A stretch of 64,000 nucleotides of DNA, taken from assembly GCA_950022295.1 (NCBI GenBank), contig OX465600.1, positions 290,329,782-290,393,781 of the forward strand, read 5' to 3'. Source of the DNA: Bromus sterilis (lineage: Eukaryota; Streptophyta; Magnoliopsida; Poales; Poaceae). The stretch's first letter is position 1; every line of letters begins with the position of its first letter. The notes under the pieces were generated by a model. It had not been told where the DNA came from, searched no databases, and was given only the letters and a program-made list of their open reading frames with translations. This document shows positions 1-11,654 of this stretch, in pieces. A program made the position numbers and the translations under genes.

Positions 1-1062
1 CACTGGCAGAGGCATACATTTGCAAACTTCATGATAGTTTCATTTTATTTATGTTGAGTACTTTTGTAAAGTGTGAAAGATCTTCTATACTTCTTGTAAT
101 ATATAGAGTGTTGCCCCTAAAGTGAGGAAAAGATCCCAAAGAGGACAAAATCAAAAGATCCCAAAGAGGTCAAATGAGAGTTAAATAGAAAGAGCCATTG
201 AGGCCACCAAAAAAATACAAAAAAATAGAAAAAGGAGAAAAAGAAATAAAAATAGAGAAGGGGGCACACTACTATTCCTTTTGAGAGATCCACACTCGTA
301 CTCCATCTGATATCTTGTACTCCATAGCTATGTGGGGACCTTCACACTATATAACTTGGCTTGTATATTCCAATGATGAGCCTCCTCAAATGAGCTCTAG
401 GTCTTCTTGAGAAAGCAAGTTGGATGCACCCCCACTAGTTCCATTGGAGAGCTTACCTTAGCTCATATGTGCATATGTTGCATGGCAATCCCTACTCCTC
501 ACATCGTATCTATCATTTGGCTTTCTCTCGCCTATGATTGTCCTCATTGATGTGAGCCTTTCACACCTTTTTGTCTTCATCCCCAATCATTTTTCTCTCT
601 TTGCCATCCTAAGTGTCAACTTTCTTGCTTACGCTCATCCATTGCATGAGTGCTCAAAATATCGAAAGGGAGTGGATCATTTTGACTTGTACCTGGCTAG
701 TGGTCTGGGGATGAGTCAAGATAAGATTCCAAAGAAGACCAAGTGTGAAACTTTAGTAGATTAAGTTCTCAACAATAAAAACTATGTTTTACTCTCTCGT
801 ATATCCCTATCCCCTTTCTTGCACGCAAACACCATTTGGTGACATTCGAGTCACGGACAGCGAGAGCTCTTGCACCTTTATGTTCTTATGTTGCTTGTTT
901 CAATGCTAATATAGACTCTTGCCTGTTATGACTTGAATTGAATTACATGCCTTGAATCCTTTACTTAAAAGTTCTTATATGATTGGTAGCATGTCACCAC
1001 AGAAATTATGCTTGTTATCATTTACCTACTCGAGGACGAGCAAAAATTAAGCTTGGGGATGT
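1..1062 (+). mobile_element. 3' internal part of a Sabrina-like Gypsy element
   Basis: Non-coding 3' end of the internal region of an LTR retrotransposon, cut by the window edge. The first ~590 bases are closely similar to 49804-50440. The segment ends in a purine-rich tract (AAGCTTGGGGATGT, about 1049-1062) immediately before an LTR starting TGATACG, the arrangement expected at the 3' end of a Gypsy internal region. Open frames here are short and resemble no protein I know, so none is called. The Sabrina label is from remembered sequence style and is tentative. Confidence 0.7.
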
Positions 1063-2542
1063 TGATACGTTCAAAACATATCTACAATTTCTGCTTGCTC
1101 CATGCATCTTTTGTGTGATATTGCTATGATATTGATGCACTTCCATACACTTTTGATCATATTTGGACTAACCTATTAACTCAGTGCACCCTAGTGCCAG
1201 TTCCTGTTTTCTGCTGTTTCTGTTTTCAGGTTTTCCCCTTACTTAAAGTGCCAGAAAAATTCCGGGAAAATATAGGAAAAATCAGCGTACAGGAAGCTTC
1301 GGGAAGAGCCCAAGTGGGGCCAGAGGGGAGCCAAGGGTGGCCCAGCCGGCCACTCCCTAGGCCGCGCCAGGGGGGCGCCTGGGGTCCCTGGTCCACCTCT
1401 AGCTTCCCCCTTCGCCTATATATCTCTCTCGTCCCGAAACCCTCGAGGACAGAACCCTTTTTCGCGATCTCTCCTCTGTTCCGCTGCAGCAGCGCTTCCA
1501 AGATCGGGAGCACCAAGAGCCATCTTCCCGGCACCCTGCCGGAGGGAGGAACCACCTCCGGGAGCTTCTCCACCACCATGGATGCTACCTGGATGAACCG
1601 TGAGTATTCCACCTTGGACCATGGGTCCATGATCAGTAGCTATGTGATGTTCTCCTCCCCTCTTTGTTCTTCATGGTTTAGACCTTGTGATCTGCCCTAC
1701 ATGATCGAGGCACATATGTAATCTTTCTGCTGTTGCTATGCTGAGTTTGCTGGGATCTGATTGATTATGAGACTATGTTCAGATTGTGTTTGAGTAATAT
1801 ATTTGATTCTCCTCTTTTATATTTATGTTCTTGAGTAATTCTTGCATGTTCTCCGTTGCTGTTTATTGCTTTGGCCAAGTAGTAGGTAGTGACTCCAAGA
1901 GGGAGCGTTATGCATGATTTTGGGTTCATGCCCCCTGATGACTAGCTTGAGTGACAGAAACATGAGTCTAGGGGATGTGATGTTGCCACAAGGGAGAAAA
2001 CAATGGTGCTTGTACTTGCGGGTGCAAGGATTGTTTACTTTCCGCAAAGTTCTTTAATGCAGTTGTCTGTTGCTTTGAGTTTACACTTTGGGTGGGATTC
2101 GCAACTTAATACCAGCAAGATGTTCTGGATAGATATCTCAAGGTGGATGATTAGTAGGTAGATGCAGATGGATTTCGGTCTACTTTTCTTGGCGTACCGC
2201 CCAAGCTTTTGAGCCTCTTCCTTTCTTTGTAGCTTAAGTTAGCATTGGTTTCCGCATATAATCCTGTCAATTGCCCAGCTGTAATTAGTTTACCATGCAT
2301 GGCTATTTTATCGTCTTTTGGGAGAGAGACATCACTAGTGGACATCATGGGACCCCAGTCCATATTTCCACCACTATTTACACTCGCTATTTATTTTCTG
2401 CTTTATTTCCTTTTTTGTTGCTATCGCTATCATTATTATCCCGTGATTTTGATTCTTTGTAAACAACAAGGCCGGAGGGATTGACAACCTCTCTGTACTC
2501 GTTGGCAGCAAAGTTATCTGTTGTGTGTGCAGGTCCACTTCA
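1063..2542 (+). mobile_element. Sabrina-like Gypsy LTR
   Basis: Long terminal repeat of about 1.48 kb starting TGATACG. It is closely similar to the split LTR at 50667-61314. Its first ~500 bases also match, inverted, the LTR at 2935-4353. A TATA-like stretch (TATATAT, about 1417-1423) lies in the expected promoter region. The right boundary is set by a primer-binding-type sequence just downstream and may be off by about 20 bases. Frames on both strands at 1194-1721 are GC-rich LTR translations, not genes. Confidence 0.7.
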
Positions 2543-2690
2543 ACCACCTAATTGCTGGCGCCGTTGTCACCTTCCTGTCGTTGCCGGAGTCCTACTAGAG
2601 ACAAACCTTGGTATCTTCGCCGAGGGAAATTTGTTGTTGTCTACATCTCAACCTTCCACTTTGGGTAACCAATGAGGGGAGATAAGCCAT
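2543..2690 (+). other. Primer-binding site and leader of Sabrina-like element
   Basis: TGGCGCCGTTG at about 2556 is the usual primer-binding-site start (TGG, complementary to a tRNA 3' CCA) for this group and sits 13 bases after the LTR. The leader then matches 61351-61480 base for base over long runs. Around 2690 the homology stops and an inverted element begins. Because a 3' internal segment precedes the same LTR, this LTR is flanked by internal sequence on both sides. Confidence 0.65.
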
Positions 2691-4353
2691 CAATCATTCA
2701 TAACTATTTCAATTATCCCTGGTGGTATTTTGAATAGGATACATTCAGTAGGTGGAGGAGACTTCTCCACCACGGGTGTGGTAAAGCGGTCTCCCCTAAG
2801 CGGCAAACTAAGAGTGCAGTTTTCCATAAGCCTAACTAGTGAAACTAAAAACAAGAAACAAAAAGATTTAATTGCAAGATCTAATGATATACCTTCAAGC
2901 ACTCACCTCCCCGTCAATGGCGCCAGAAATAGCTTGATGTCTACGCACGCTTCTATTCTTGTAGACTATGTTGGGCCTCCAAGCATAGAGATTTTGTAGG
3001 AAAACATCAATTTCCCTCACGTGGATGACCTAAGGTTTATCGAACTCAGGGAAGTATAGGTTGAAGATGGTCTCTCTCAATCAACCCTGCAATTAAGATA
3101 TAAAAAGTCGCTTGTGTCCCCAACACACCTAATACAACTAGGAGTTGTATAGGTGCACTAGTTCGGTGAAGAGATGGTAAAATATGGGTGATAAGTGAGG
3201 AAAAACGAAGTAATATAAATCTGTAATAAAAATTACAGCAATCAAACAAGTAGTAAACGTGAGCACAAACGGTATTGCAATGGTGGAAACAAGGCCTAGG
3301 CTTCATACTTTCACTAGTGGCAACTACCAACAACATTAACATAGTCTAATCACATGATATTTCCACTCAAACATGCATTGGGGACGTACTCGGAGGTCAT
3401 TCCTTTGTGTTCAAGAGAGGACGAGAATTGTGTAAGCTACAAAATCACACCTTAGAGTTCGTAGTTCCAAAGGGAGTACCACAATCACCACAACATGTCT
3501 CGAGGATAGTCAAAGACAAGCACCAAGATACTCTCAATCTTCAATCCACACACAAAAGAGGAAATCACTCATGAAAATATTATTCTAACCTATGTCCAAT
3601 AGACCGCTATCACCTTTATCTCGGGGATTATATTAGATAAAGACAAGTTAGTACATCAAATACAATACATAGAAGAAGGGGAAACATCATGGGATCATCC
3701 TAGATTAAGATAGCCTATGATCACAATCAAGATCACATCATGAGAGAGAGAATTGACCACATATCTACTTTAGAAGGCCTCAGCGCCGAGGAGGAACTAC
3801 TCCCGCATCATGGAGGGAGGAAGAAACATCGATGGAGATGAATCCGGGGGCACTTCCCCGTCCCGACAGGGTGTCGGCACAAGAATTCTAGTCCCCCGAA
3901 GCTTGTTGGCGATGGCGGCGGAGATCGGAATTGCTTCTGGAGAAAAGGGTTCCGAAATTAGTGTTTCCTCCATGAAGGTAAAAATAGGGCCAAAGGGGGC
4001 ACTAGGGGTTGTCCAAGTTGCCCAGGCGGCCTGTGGGCGCGGCCTCCCACTAGGACGCACCGGGTGGCCGCCTGGGTCACAGGTGGCCCCCCTCCAGCTC
4101 TCCTTCGGGCGTTTGGAGTCTTCTGGAATGCCGATTTTTATATATTTTTCCGGAATTTTTTGGGCACTTTATAAAAGGGGAAAACCTGAAATACAAAAAC
4201 AGCAGAAAACAGGAACTGGCACTGTGGTGCATTGAGTTAATAGGTTAGTCAAAATATGATCAAAATTGTATGAAAGTGCATCAAAAGCATAGCAATATCA
4301 CCCAAATCATGCATGGAGCAAGCAGAAATTATAGATATGTTTGGGACGTATCA
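2691..4353 (-). mobile_element. Inverted Sabrina-like LTR and leader fragment
   Basis: Read on the minus strand, an LTR runs from 4353 (TGATACGTCCC) to 2935 (ends GACATCA), about 1.42 kb. It is followed by a 12-base spacer, a primer-binding-type sequence TGGCGCC, and about 220 bases of leader that stops at ~2690 against the plus-strand element. Only the 5' part of the retrotransposon remains. The first ~500 bases of the LTR match the plus-strand LTR at 1063, making a head-to-head pair. No coding capacity is present. Confidence 0.65.
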
Positions 4354-6115
4354 ATCACGGATGGGTGCATCAAGTGAGGGGATGGATCGGGCAGACAACG
4401 ACGATCCTCCCCGTACTCGTAGCTCGTCGGGAGGTGGCCCGACGATGAGGGCACGATCGTCGCGGCGGTGGCTGGGCCACGATGCTCGTCAGCGGCATTG
4501 ATTCCGACAACGGTTTTCTCGGGGAAAGGTTGAGGGAGCACCAGGGCGTCGAGGGGAGTCTAAATGTGTTGGCGTCTTGGGCGGAGAGGCACTAGAGTGA
4601 GCGGGAGGGGTAGGGGCAATGCGGCGGCACTACTGACCAAAGGGGAGGAAGAAGACCACTCGGGCTTCAATCTCTTGCGCATGAGCTCAATTTGGAGGGA
4701 GGGGGGCTTCTGGTGAAGCGAGGCAAGCAAGTGCATCGAATTTTATAGCCTGGCGACGATGCCGTGCTCGGGCGCCTCCATGGAGATGCAGACAAGGCGA
4801 GGTGGTGAGCTGGCGGTGCTCGGGGGGCTTCGAGGGGAACTAGATGTGATGAGGCGGTGCGCGCATTAACAAGGGTGGGCGAGCTATCTCCTGTGCACCA
4901 TTAATGGCGAGCTCGGGCACAGCGGCGGACTGTGTTCTGGGCCCGCATGGCGGCGGCGGCCAGCGAGCGATTCCGGCGAGGGGAGGCTTCGGGAGAGGGA
5001 CAGGTGGCTCATGGGAGGCCGTGCAGCACGGAGCGACATGGACTAGGCGACGCGGGCGTGCTGCAGGGTTGGGGCCGACGCGTCCAGGACATGCCTAGAG
5101 CGCGCCGAGTGCCGTCCAAAGGAATGCTCACCAAGTGAGCTGGTGCGTACAATGGGATTTGGCATGGCCATTTATGTCTAGTGTGAAGTCCTTTCGACTC
5201 TGATCAACACTGTGGGATTTAATGGACAAGAAGGGTCATGGGTGAGCTTGCCAGACAAGAACAGTTTGCTGCTGCAAACTTGGGGAAGAAGATAAGATAA
5301 ATGGTGAAGAGTGGGAGGGGGATTTGATGTCACACTGGCATAGTGTTCGAAGGACAACAATCCTGTGAAGTTTCAGCTCAAATGGATCAGATTTGCACCT
5401 ACTTCCTTTGCAAGTGCTTAAACTGACCAGAATCTAGATCTTGAAGCTAGCCTCACATGGGTGGTTGGATTTGGCTAAAAGTTGGTGTAAAGGATTTATT
5501 AGAGTGTGGGCACAAGTGGGAAAAATCTCAGAGTAATTTAATGCTCCTAGCTAGCAGATGCTTCACAAGGTACCCTACTGGCCAAAAACTTTGGTAAGGG
5601 AGTTTGGCTAGGAAAATAGAGCGTAAATTTGGCATAGGATGATGATATGATCATGGTAGCTTGCCCAAAGTGTTTCAGGATCAATGGACAAATATAAATA
5701 ACACTTCCTTCACAAATTGTTATTCTGCCCCAACATACAAATGAATTTCTCTGGATGAAAAATTCACTTAGGCCAAGCAATGTTTCTGGAGATTTTGGCA
5801 AGATATGATATCAAGGACATGTGGGAATTATTTGGAGATTTATGAAGCAATATAAATAGGGGTTGCTTCACAATCCTCAAATGAAATGAATATTATTTTT
5901 AAAGAAAAAGGAATATATGGCATGAAGAAAAATGTGGCTTGTAGGGGATGGATCTTTGGGAAGGTTTAGAGAATCATGGTCCACTTGAGCAAGAAAAGAA
6001 AATATGCTCAAGTTCCAAGTCCAAAGAGTTGTTTTAAATCAAACCAACTGGCAAATCCTGAAATAAATCAGAAAAGTTTTTGGAAATAAAAAGTTGCAAA
6101 ATCCAGGGTGTCACA
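4354..6115 (-). repeat. 3' LTR of LARD, truncated
   Basis: On the minus strand this begins TGTGACACCC at 6115 and is collinear with 49352 down to about 47430 of the 5' LTR, including a GC-rich block near 4370-5140. It stops abruptly at 4354 against the inverted Sabrina-like LTR. More than half of the expected ~3.9 kb is therefore missing, probably lost by illegitimate recombination or hidden by the neighbouring insertion. The GC-rich open frames at 4329-5138 are translations of LTR sequence. Confidence 0.8.
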
Positions 6116-6132
6116 AACCTACCCCTCCCCCC
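6116..6132 (-). promoter_or_regulatory. Polypurine tract of LARD
   Basis: On the minus strand the tract AGGGGGGAGGGGTAGGTT lies immediately before the LTR start TGTGACACCC. It would prime plus-strand DNA synthesis. The Harbinger inserted at its 5' edge. The other half of the junction resumes at 23158, where the minus strand reads CTCGAGGACGATATTTTTC, a context often seen before the tract in grass Gypsy elements. Confidence 0.75.
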
Positions 6133-6135
6133 TTA

Positions 6136-7174
6136 GGCTATGTTCGTTTAGGCCTAACCCCGCGGGCTTTTCGGCCCAAACCTTGTGGATCGGCGCGGAT
6201 TGTTCCCGAGGGGAAAAAATACCGTCCCGTTTCTTTTTGTTGTTCGCTTAAACCGCGTGGTTCTTTTCCTCGACCCAAACCACCTGGATTCAGCGCGGAA
6301 CCAACCCTCGACACAGAACTGGTGGAAACAAACCTCGTGACTCTCTCCTTTCCTCTCCCAAGCGGCGGCGAGACAGGGGTCAGCGGAGACGTGCAGGCGG
6401 CGGCAGGGGACGATGGAGACGAGCAGGCGGCGGCGAGGGGGGCAGTGAACGGCAGCAGCGGCACAACGTTCCTGGAGGAAAACGACAGTCGGGCGCCCCC
6501 GCCGAAACCCTAGCCCCGCCCATCTTCCCCCGCCGCTAGAGAAAACTTAGCCGCTGGCACGCGCCTCCTTCTGGCCATCTTCCTCTTCCTCGGCTACAAC
6601 TGTTCATGGTGAGTTTATTGTTCTTTTTTTCTTCTTGATCTGAACATGTGTTCGTCGAGCCACGGCGCTATGAAATATTCCAGATTATAGCCCTCATGTC
6701 ATAGGATTTGGCTAAAGTAGCCTCTTTTGATTTATTAGAAAATGGAATTCTGGTGATTGTTATTCCAGTTTATAGATAGCTAGTTTGGACGATTCATTTA
6801 TCTATTGTCCACATGAATACATACTCATCTACAGGTTTTGTTAGGAAATAAATAGAGTTTGGTCTGGATTTAGCTATATTTTTTATAGGTAATTTCTGAA
6901 ACTAGTGTCACTTTGGCATGTAGACTAGTGTAGCTCCTGATCTATCCTATGTGGTGATATGATATGACTGAGCTCCAGACCAGTGGTAGTAGTTTAGAAC
7001 AGAGTGCAACCATCTTCCAGTGACATCTTCTGGGTAATTGAACAAGTGCACTTATAGTCCAGACTAGTGTAGTGTTCTGGAGCTATATTGGTCTGAATTT
7101 ATTTCTATTGCTCCAGCTCCTGAATTTTGGATATGATATGTGGTGATCTGAAGTTTAGATCCTCTGTTAATATA
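6136..7174 (+). other. Harbinger 5' non-coding region
   Basis: Terminal repeat, then a GC-rich stretch (about 6350-6560), then AT-rich sequence resembling a first intron: GTGAGTTT at ~6607 is a plausible donor just after an ATGGTGAG. No transposase homology is visible here. The 139-aa frame at 6094-6513 starts outside the element and is low complexity, so it is not called. The motif GTCCAGACTAGTGTAG and relatives recur weakly between 6920 and 7080. Confidence 0.55.
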
Positions 7175-7185
7175 CACTACTAGGA

Positions 7186-7560
7186 AAAAGCTTATAGGTA
7201 GAGGCTTAAAAGTAGCGCCCTTTAAAGAGGGGCGCTACTGCTACTTAGCAGTAGCGCGCTACATGGACGCCCGCTATTGATATGCCTGTATCAGTAGCGC
7301 CGCCTCTGTAGACCCGCTACTGGTAAAGGTGGTCCCCACCAAACCCAGCTGACAAGTTCTAGTAGCAGCGCCCCCCTGGAAAGCCCGCTACTACTATCTA
7401 CTTATCAGTAGCGCCATTTCGTTCCGCCCGCTGCTGCTAAAGTGGACCCAACTTAACCCAAAGGCCCGCAAATAGTAGCAGCGCGTTCTCTAAAGGGTCG
7501 CTACTACTAACAAAATAGCAGTAGCGCCGTAGCGGTATAGGCGCTGCTGGTAAGGCGCAG
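7186..7560. repeat. Sub-terminal repeat array, left end of large CACTA
   Basis: Many direct and inverted copies of a GCAGTAGCGC / GCGCTACTGC motif spaced over ~370 bases, several forming perfect small palindromes (for example around 7212-7245). In En/Spm-type elements sub-terminal repeats are the binding sites for the element's accessory DNA-binding protein and overlap the promoter. The same motif recurs at 13285-13445 and 18970-19175. Confidence 0.85.
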
Positions 7561-7989
7561 CAGCCACCTTTTCACCAACCATCCCCCTCCCCCCTCCTCT
7601 CTCTCCCTCACTTGCTTCTTCCTCATTCCTTCTCCTACCTCTTGTCCATCTCCATTAATGCATTACACCATCTCGATTAATGCACTACACACCATCTTCA
7701 TTAATGCAATATCTCTCTCTTTCCTTCTAATTTGCTCCTCCTCCACCACCACATATCATGCATAAATGCATCTAGCTATCCCACTTTCTCACCTTTGTCT
7801 CCTTCCCCTCACTAGCTAGTGCAAGCTTCTCCCAAGTGTGATATTTTAACAAAAGCTATATACTTTCTCTCTCTCTCTTAATTAATTACTAGCTAGCTAG
7901 GTACGTGGATGCATGAGATGTGAGTAAAAAATTGTGCTTTGCATCAATGAAAATATTTGTGTGCGTGTGTGTATGGGTGTGTGATATGA
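7561..7989 (+). promoter_or_regulatory. Pyrimidine-rich 5' leader before TNP2
   Basis: CT-rich sequence with repeated CTCC and CTCTCT runs and three related ATTAATGCA segments near 7654-7710, lying between the sub-terminal array and the transposase start. Position and composition suit a promoter and untranslated leader. I could not fix a TATA box with confidence. Confidence 0.45.
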
Positions 7990-8155
7990 GAGTTTGCCTA
8001 TGTTTTGCCGAAATGTCGATTTACTTCCGTTTCGGCGAATTTCGGGCAAACTCTATATGTCCTATTTTTAGGAAGGTCATGCCGAATTTTTGTATGACTT
8101 TGATATGCATATGCATGTCGTTATAATCTTTTGTTTGTATAACTCGTAGGCGACC
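7990..8155 (+). promoter_or_regulatory. Structured leader upstream of TNP2
   Basis: Contains nested inverted repeats. An outer 9-bp stem GAGTTTGCC (7990-7998) pairs with GGCAAACTC (8045-8053), and an inner 7-bp stem GCCGAAA (8007-8013) pairs with TTTCGGC (8030-8036). The segment ends ACTCGTAGGCGACC immediately before the start codon, where CGTAG could be a splice acceptor. A clearly related copy precedes the second gene at 14218-14444. Whether the structure acts in DNA or RNA is inference. Confidence 0.6.
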
Positions 8156-11100
8156 ATGAAGGTCTGTGGAAGGATGGTGGATAGATACTTGCGATCCGTC
8201 GTGGACGACATGATTGAAAAAAATGAAAAGGAGATTTTATGTCCGTGTCGAAAATGCAAAGAAGGAATCCGGCTGGACCCCTTTACGGGTGGACGTTTGA
8301 AGGCGCACCTGCTTAGGTATGGTTTCATGGATGGCTATACTCGATGGATAACTGAAGATGATGATGACGATATCGACGGTGTAACCAATAACCCCATGGC
8401 AGCGGATGAAGAGATGATTGATGGATCCGAAGACGAAGAGGGCGCTGGAAATGACGGCGGAGAAGAGGCCGCACATGGTAATGGCGGAGAAGATCAGGCC
8501 GAACATGACGGAGAAGATGCGGACATGACGGATCCTTCGTCGCTACTAAATTCAATTGTGCGGGACCCTCATGTTCGAGACCTGCTTCGCAAGAAGACGA
8601 CTAGCGACAGAGCTGGTTCTAGAGAGGAGGCCAAGTTGGAGCAACTGGAGGTAGACTCGAAGACTCCATTGTATGATTGTTGCGCTCCTGAGGTGACCCG
8701 CTTGAGTTTCACGCTCGAACTTCTAAAGATGAAGGCTAAAAACAAATGGAGCGACAAAAGCCTCGATGATCATCTCAAGTATCTAAACAAGACAGTTCTT
8801 CCCCCGGGGAACCTTTGTCCTACTAGTGTCGATGAGGCCAAGAAGATTGTGTGCCCTCTTGATCTGCCGCACATTAGATACCATGCATGCATCAACGATT
8901 GCATCATTTATCGGAACGAGAACGCAGAAAAAACCAGTTGTCCGGTGTGCAATGCTGATAGATACAAGAAGGCCGGAAAGAAATCTCCTCAGAAATTTGT
9001 ATGGTATTTTCCGATCATTCCTCGTCTGCAGCGTTATTTCGTAGATCCTAAGGAAGCTGAGCTCATGCGGTGGCACGCGGTCAGGAACGTGCCCGATGAT
9101 GGAGATGATCCGAAGATGAGACACCCTGTGGATGGAAGCCAGTGGAGAGCGTTGAACACCGAATATGGATTTCATCTTGATCCAAGGAACGTCATGCTTT
9201 GCGCGAGTTCAGATGGCATGAATCCGTTTGGCAAGCAGAACACCAACCATAGCACATGGCCCGTGTTTGTATGGATGTACAACATTCCCCCGTGGAAGTG
9301 CATGAAGACAAAGTACATACACATGAGCATTCTAATTCAAGGGCCGAAACAACCGGGAAATAATATTAATCTATATCTTGAGCTATTGAAAGAGGAGCTA
9401 GAAATGTTATGGAAATCACCATTCAAGACATGGGACGCTTTCGAAAAAGAATATTTCTATATGAAAGCCGCGGTGCTGACGACGGTGCACGATTATCTCG
9501 GTTACGGATATGTATCAGACAAGCTGTGCCATGGATATTGCGGATGCACGAGGTGCATGGATGATACAACGTCTCAGCAGCTAACGAAAGATGGTGGGTC
9601 TGCGAAAATCGTGTACATGGGGCATCGAAGATGGCTCGAGAAGAATGACCCGTGGAGAAACCGTGGAGATCTATTCAATGGTGAGACTGAGCATCGAGGA
9701 CCTCCACGTAAGAGGACCGGCGCCGAAATTGATGAGTTGTTGAAAAACTGGAAAGAGTGCCCCGCGCCTGGAAAGATGAAAAAACCGGAGCCGCTGCTGA
9801 AGGTATGGAAAACAAGGTCTGTTTTCTGGGACTTGGAGTACTGGCCCAAACTCGATACACCTCATTGTCTTGATCAAATGCATATCATGAAGAATGTTCT
9901 CGAGAGTTTGCTTGGCACACTGATGAACATGCCGGAGCAGACCAAGGATGGGCCGAAGGCAAGAAGAGACTTGCAAGATTTGGAAATAAGTGCAGATCTC
10001 CACATGCCCCGTAAAACGGCCGAGACAGAGATGGAGACAGAGGCGGGGGACAGCAGGCGGGGCAAAAAGTAAAGAAGAAGGAAGAGAATATTGCCCCCCT
10101 TCTTGCTTCACCTTCAATACGAAGGAGATCGATCAATTTTTCAAGTGTCTTACCGGAATAAAAGTTAGTTCCGGTTACTGTGGGAAGATAAGCAAATATC
10201 TAGACATGCAGAAAAAAAGGTTCAGCGGGATGAAGTCTCATGACTGACACGTGATGATGACGCAGATACTACCGGTTGCCCTTAGAGGGATAATGGACAA
10301 GAACGTTCGTGACACGCTTACTGGTTTCTGTAATTTTTTCGATGTTATCTCTCAAAAGTCGATCAGTTCGAAGCGGCTCACAAGGCTACAGGAAGAGATT
10401 GTTGTCATACTATGTGAGCTCGAGATGTACTTCCCGCCCGCGTTCTTTGACGTCATGGTGCATCTGTGTGTCCACATTGTGGACGACATCATCGACCTTG
10501 GCCCGTCATAACTGCACAACATGATGCCGTTCGAGAGGATGAATGGGTTCATCAAAGGATTCGTTCGTAACATGTCCCGACCAGATGGAAGCATCGTACA
10601 GGGCTATCTGACACAAGAGTGCATCTCTTTCTGCGAGAATTATCTAAGCAACGGAGACGACGACGCCGTCCCTGTTGTTGGTTTGCCCGTTAACAAGCAC
10701 CATGGGAGGCTCGGAGGAGAAGGTCACACCAACGGTGGGAGGGAACTGCATGTGGACCACTCGGATCGACGCAATGACTTTGACAGGGAAAACTTAGTAG
10801 TGCTACAACATCTTGATGTGGTAGACCCTTTCGTGACAATGCACAAAGAAACCATCGCCAAGAAGTACCAAGACCAGGGCCTACGCAAGACGGACGCCGA
10901 AGTTACTAGAGAGCACAACTCCACTTTCTTGCCTTGGTTCAAAGAGCATGTTCTTGCCAATCCCTCGGAAGAGGGGTCTACAGACGCATTGCTCATATAC
11001 GCCTTAGCACATGGCCCTGCTGTCAACTTCCTCACCTATCAGGGATACGATATAAACGGATACACGTTCTATACGGAGGCCAGAGATATGAAAAGTGATT

Positions 11101-11654
11101 TCCAGAACTTGGGGGTGACGATAGAATGCATGACTGACGACAACGGCTCAACTGAAAGATATTACAGAAGGGTCAAAGATATCTGGGAGCTTAACTACTC
11201 TGGACTACACAATGCGACGATGTTCCGTGTCAGATGGGCTAAGAATGTCGAAAGAGAAAACCGGTATTTCACTACTATGTCTATACCCGACGCCAAGAGC
11301 GCTACCGTGAACGTCATCGCCAAAAATGAGCTATGGCTACACGCTAAGCACGTGACACAATGTTTCTACATAACCGACCCGAGCAATCCCAGCCGTGTTG
11401 TCGTGAGGAGAGGCAAAAGAAACATCGTCGGAATGGATGGAGTCGCCAACATAGAAGACTATGACCAGTTCGGCAACCCGATGAGGGAAGATGATGACGA
11501 CGATGAAGCATATGTCAAAAGAAGAATGAAGACTACATTACCTATGAAAGATCGTACTCCATGGAAAAGGAAAAGTCACAACGAGGGGCTAAATTATTCG
11601 GAAACGAATAAAAAAGGAAAGAAGCTAATCACTAAGAAACGTCCTCGACGCTGA
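8156..11654 (+). pseudogene. TNP2-type CACTA transposase, broken
   Basis: Transposase of the En/Spm (CACTA) superfamily, which would cut and join element ends in the nucleus. The first frame (8156-10072, 638 aa) begins with a transposase-associated domain (CPCRKC near residue 43, then LLRYGFMDGYTRW), an acidic linker, and the Transposase_21 core (blocks LSFTLELL, LCASSDGMNPF, HGYCGCTRC, LDQMHIMKNVLES). Near 10060 the frame shifts. The continuation (9990-11654) holds a DUF4218-like block (PVALRGIM, FPPAFFD, LHNMMPFERMNG) and a DUF4216-like C-terminus (YYRRVKDIWELNY). In-frame stops lie at 10245-10247 (TGA) and 10509-10511 (TAA). One frameshift and two stops in an otherwise well-preserved gene suggest recent loss of function. 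Confidence 0.9.

Noticed and set aside
534..764. 76-aa frame
   Set aside because: Lies in retrotransposon 3' internal DNA. The copy at 50400 does not keep the frame.
1194..1721. 175-aa plus-strand and 134-aa minus-strand frames
   Set aside because: Both lie within a GC-rich LTR shared with 50667-61314 and encode no known domain.
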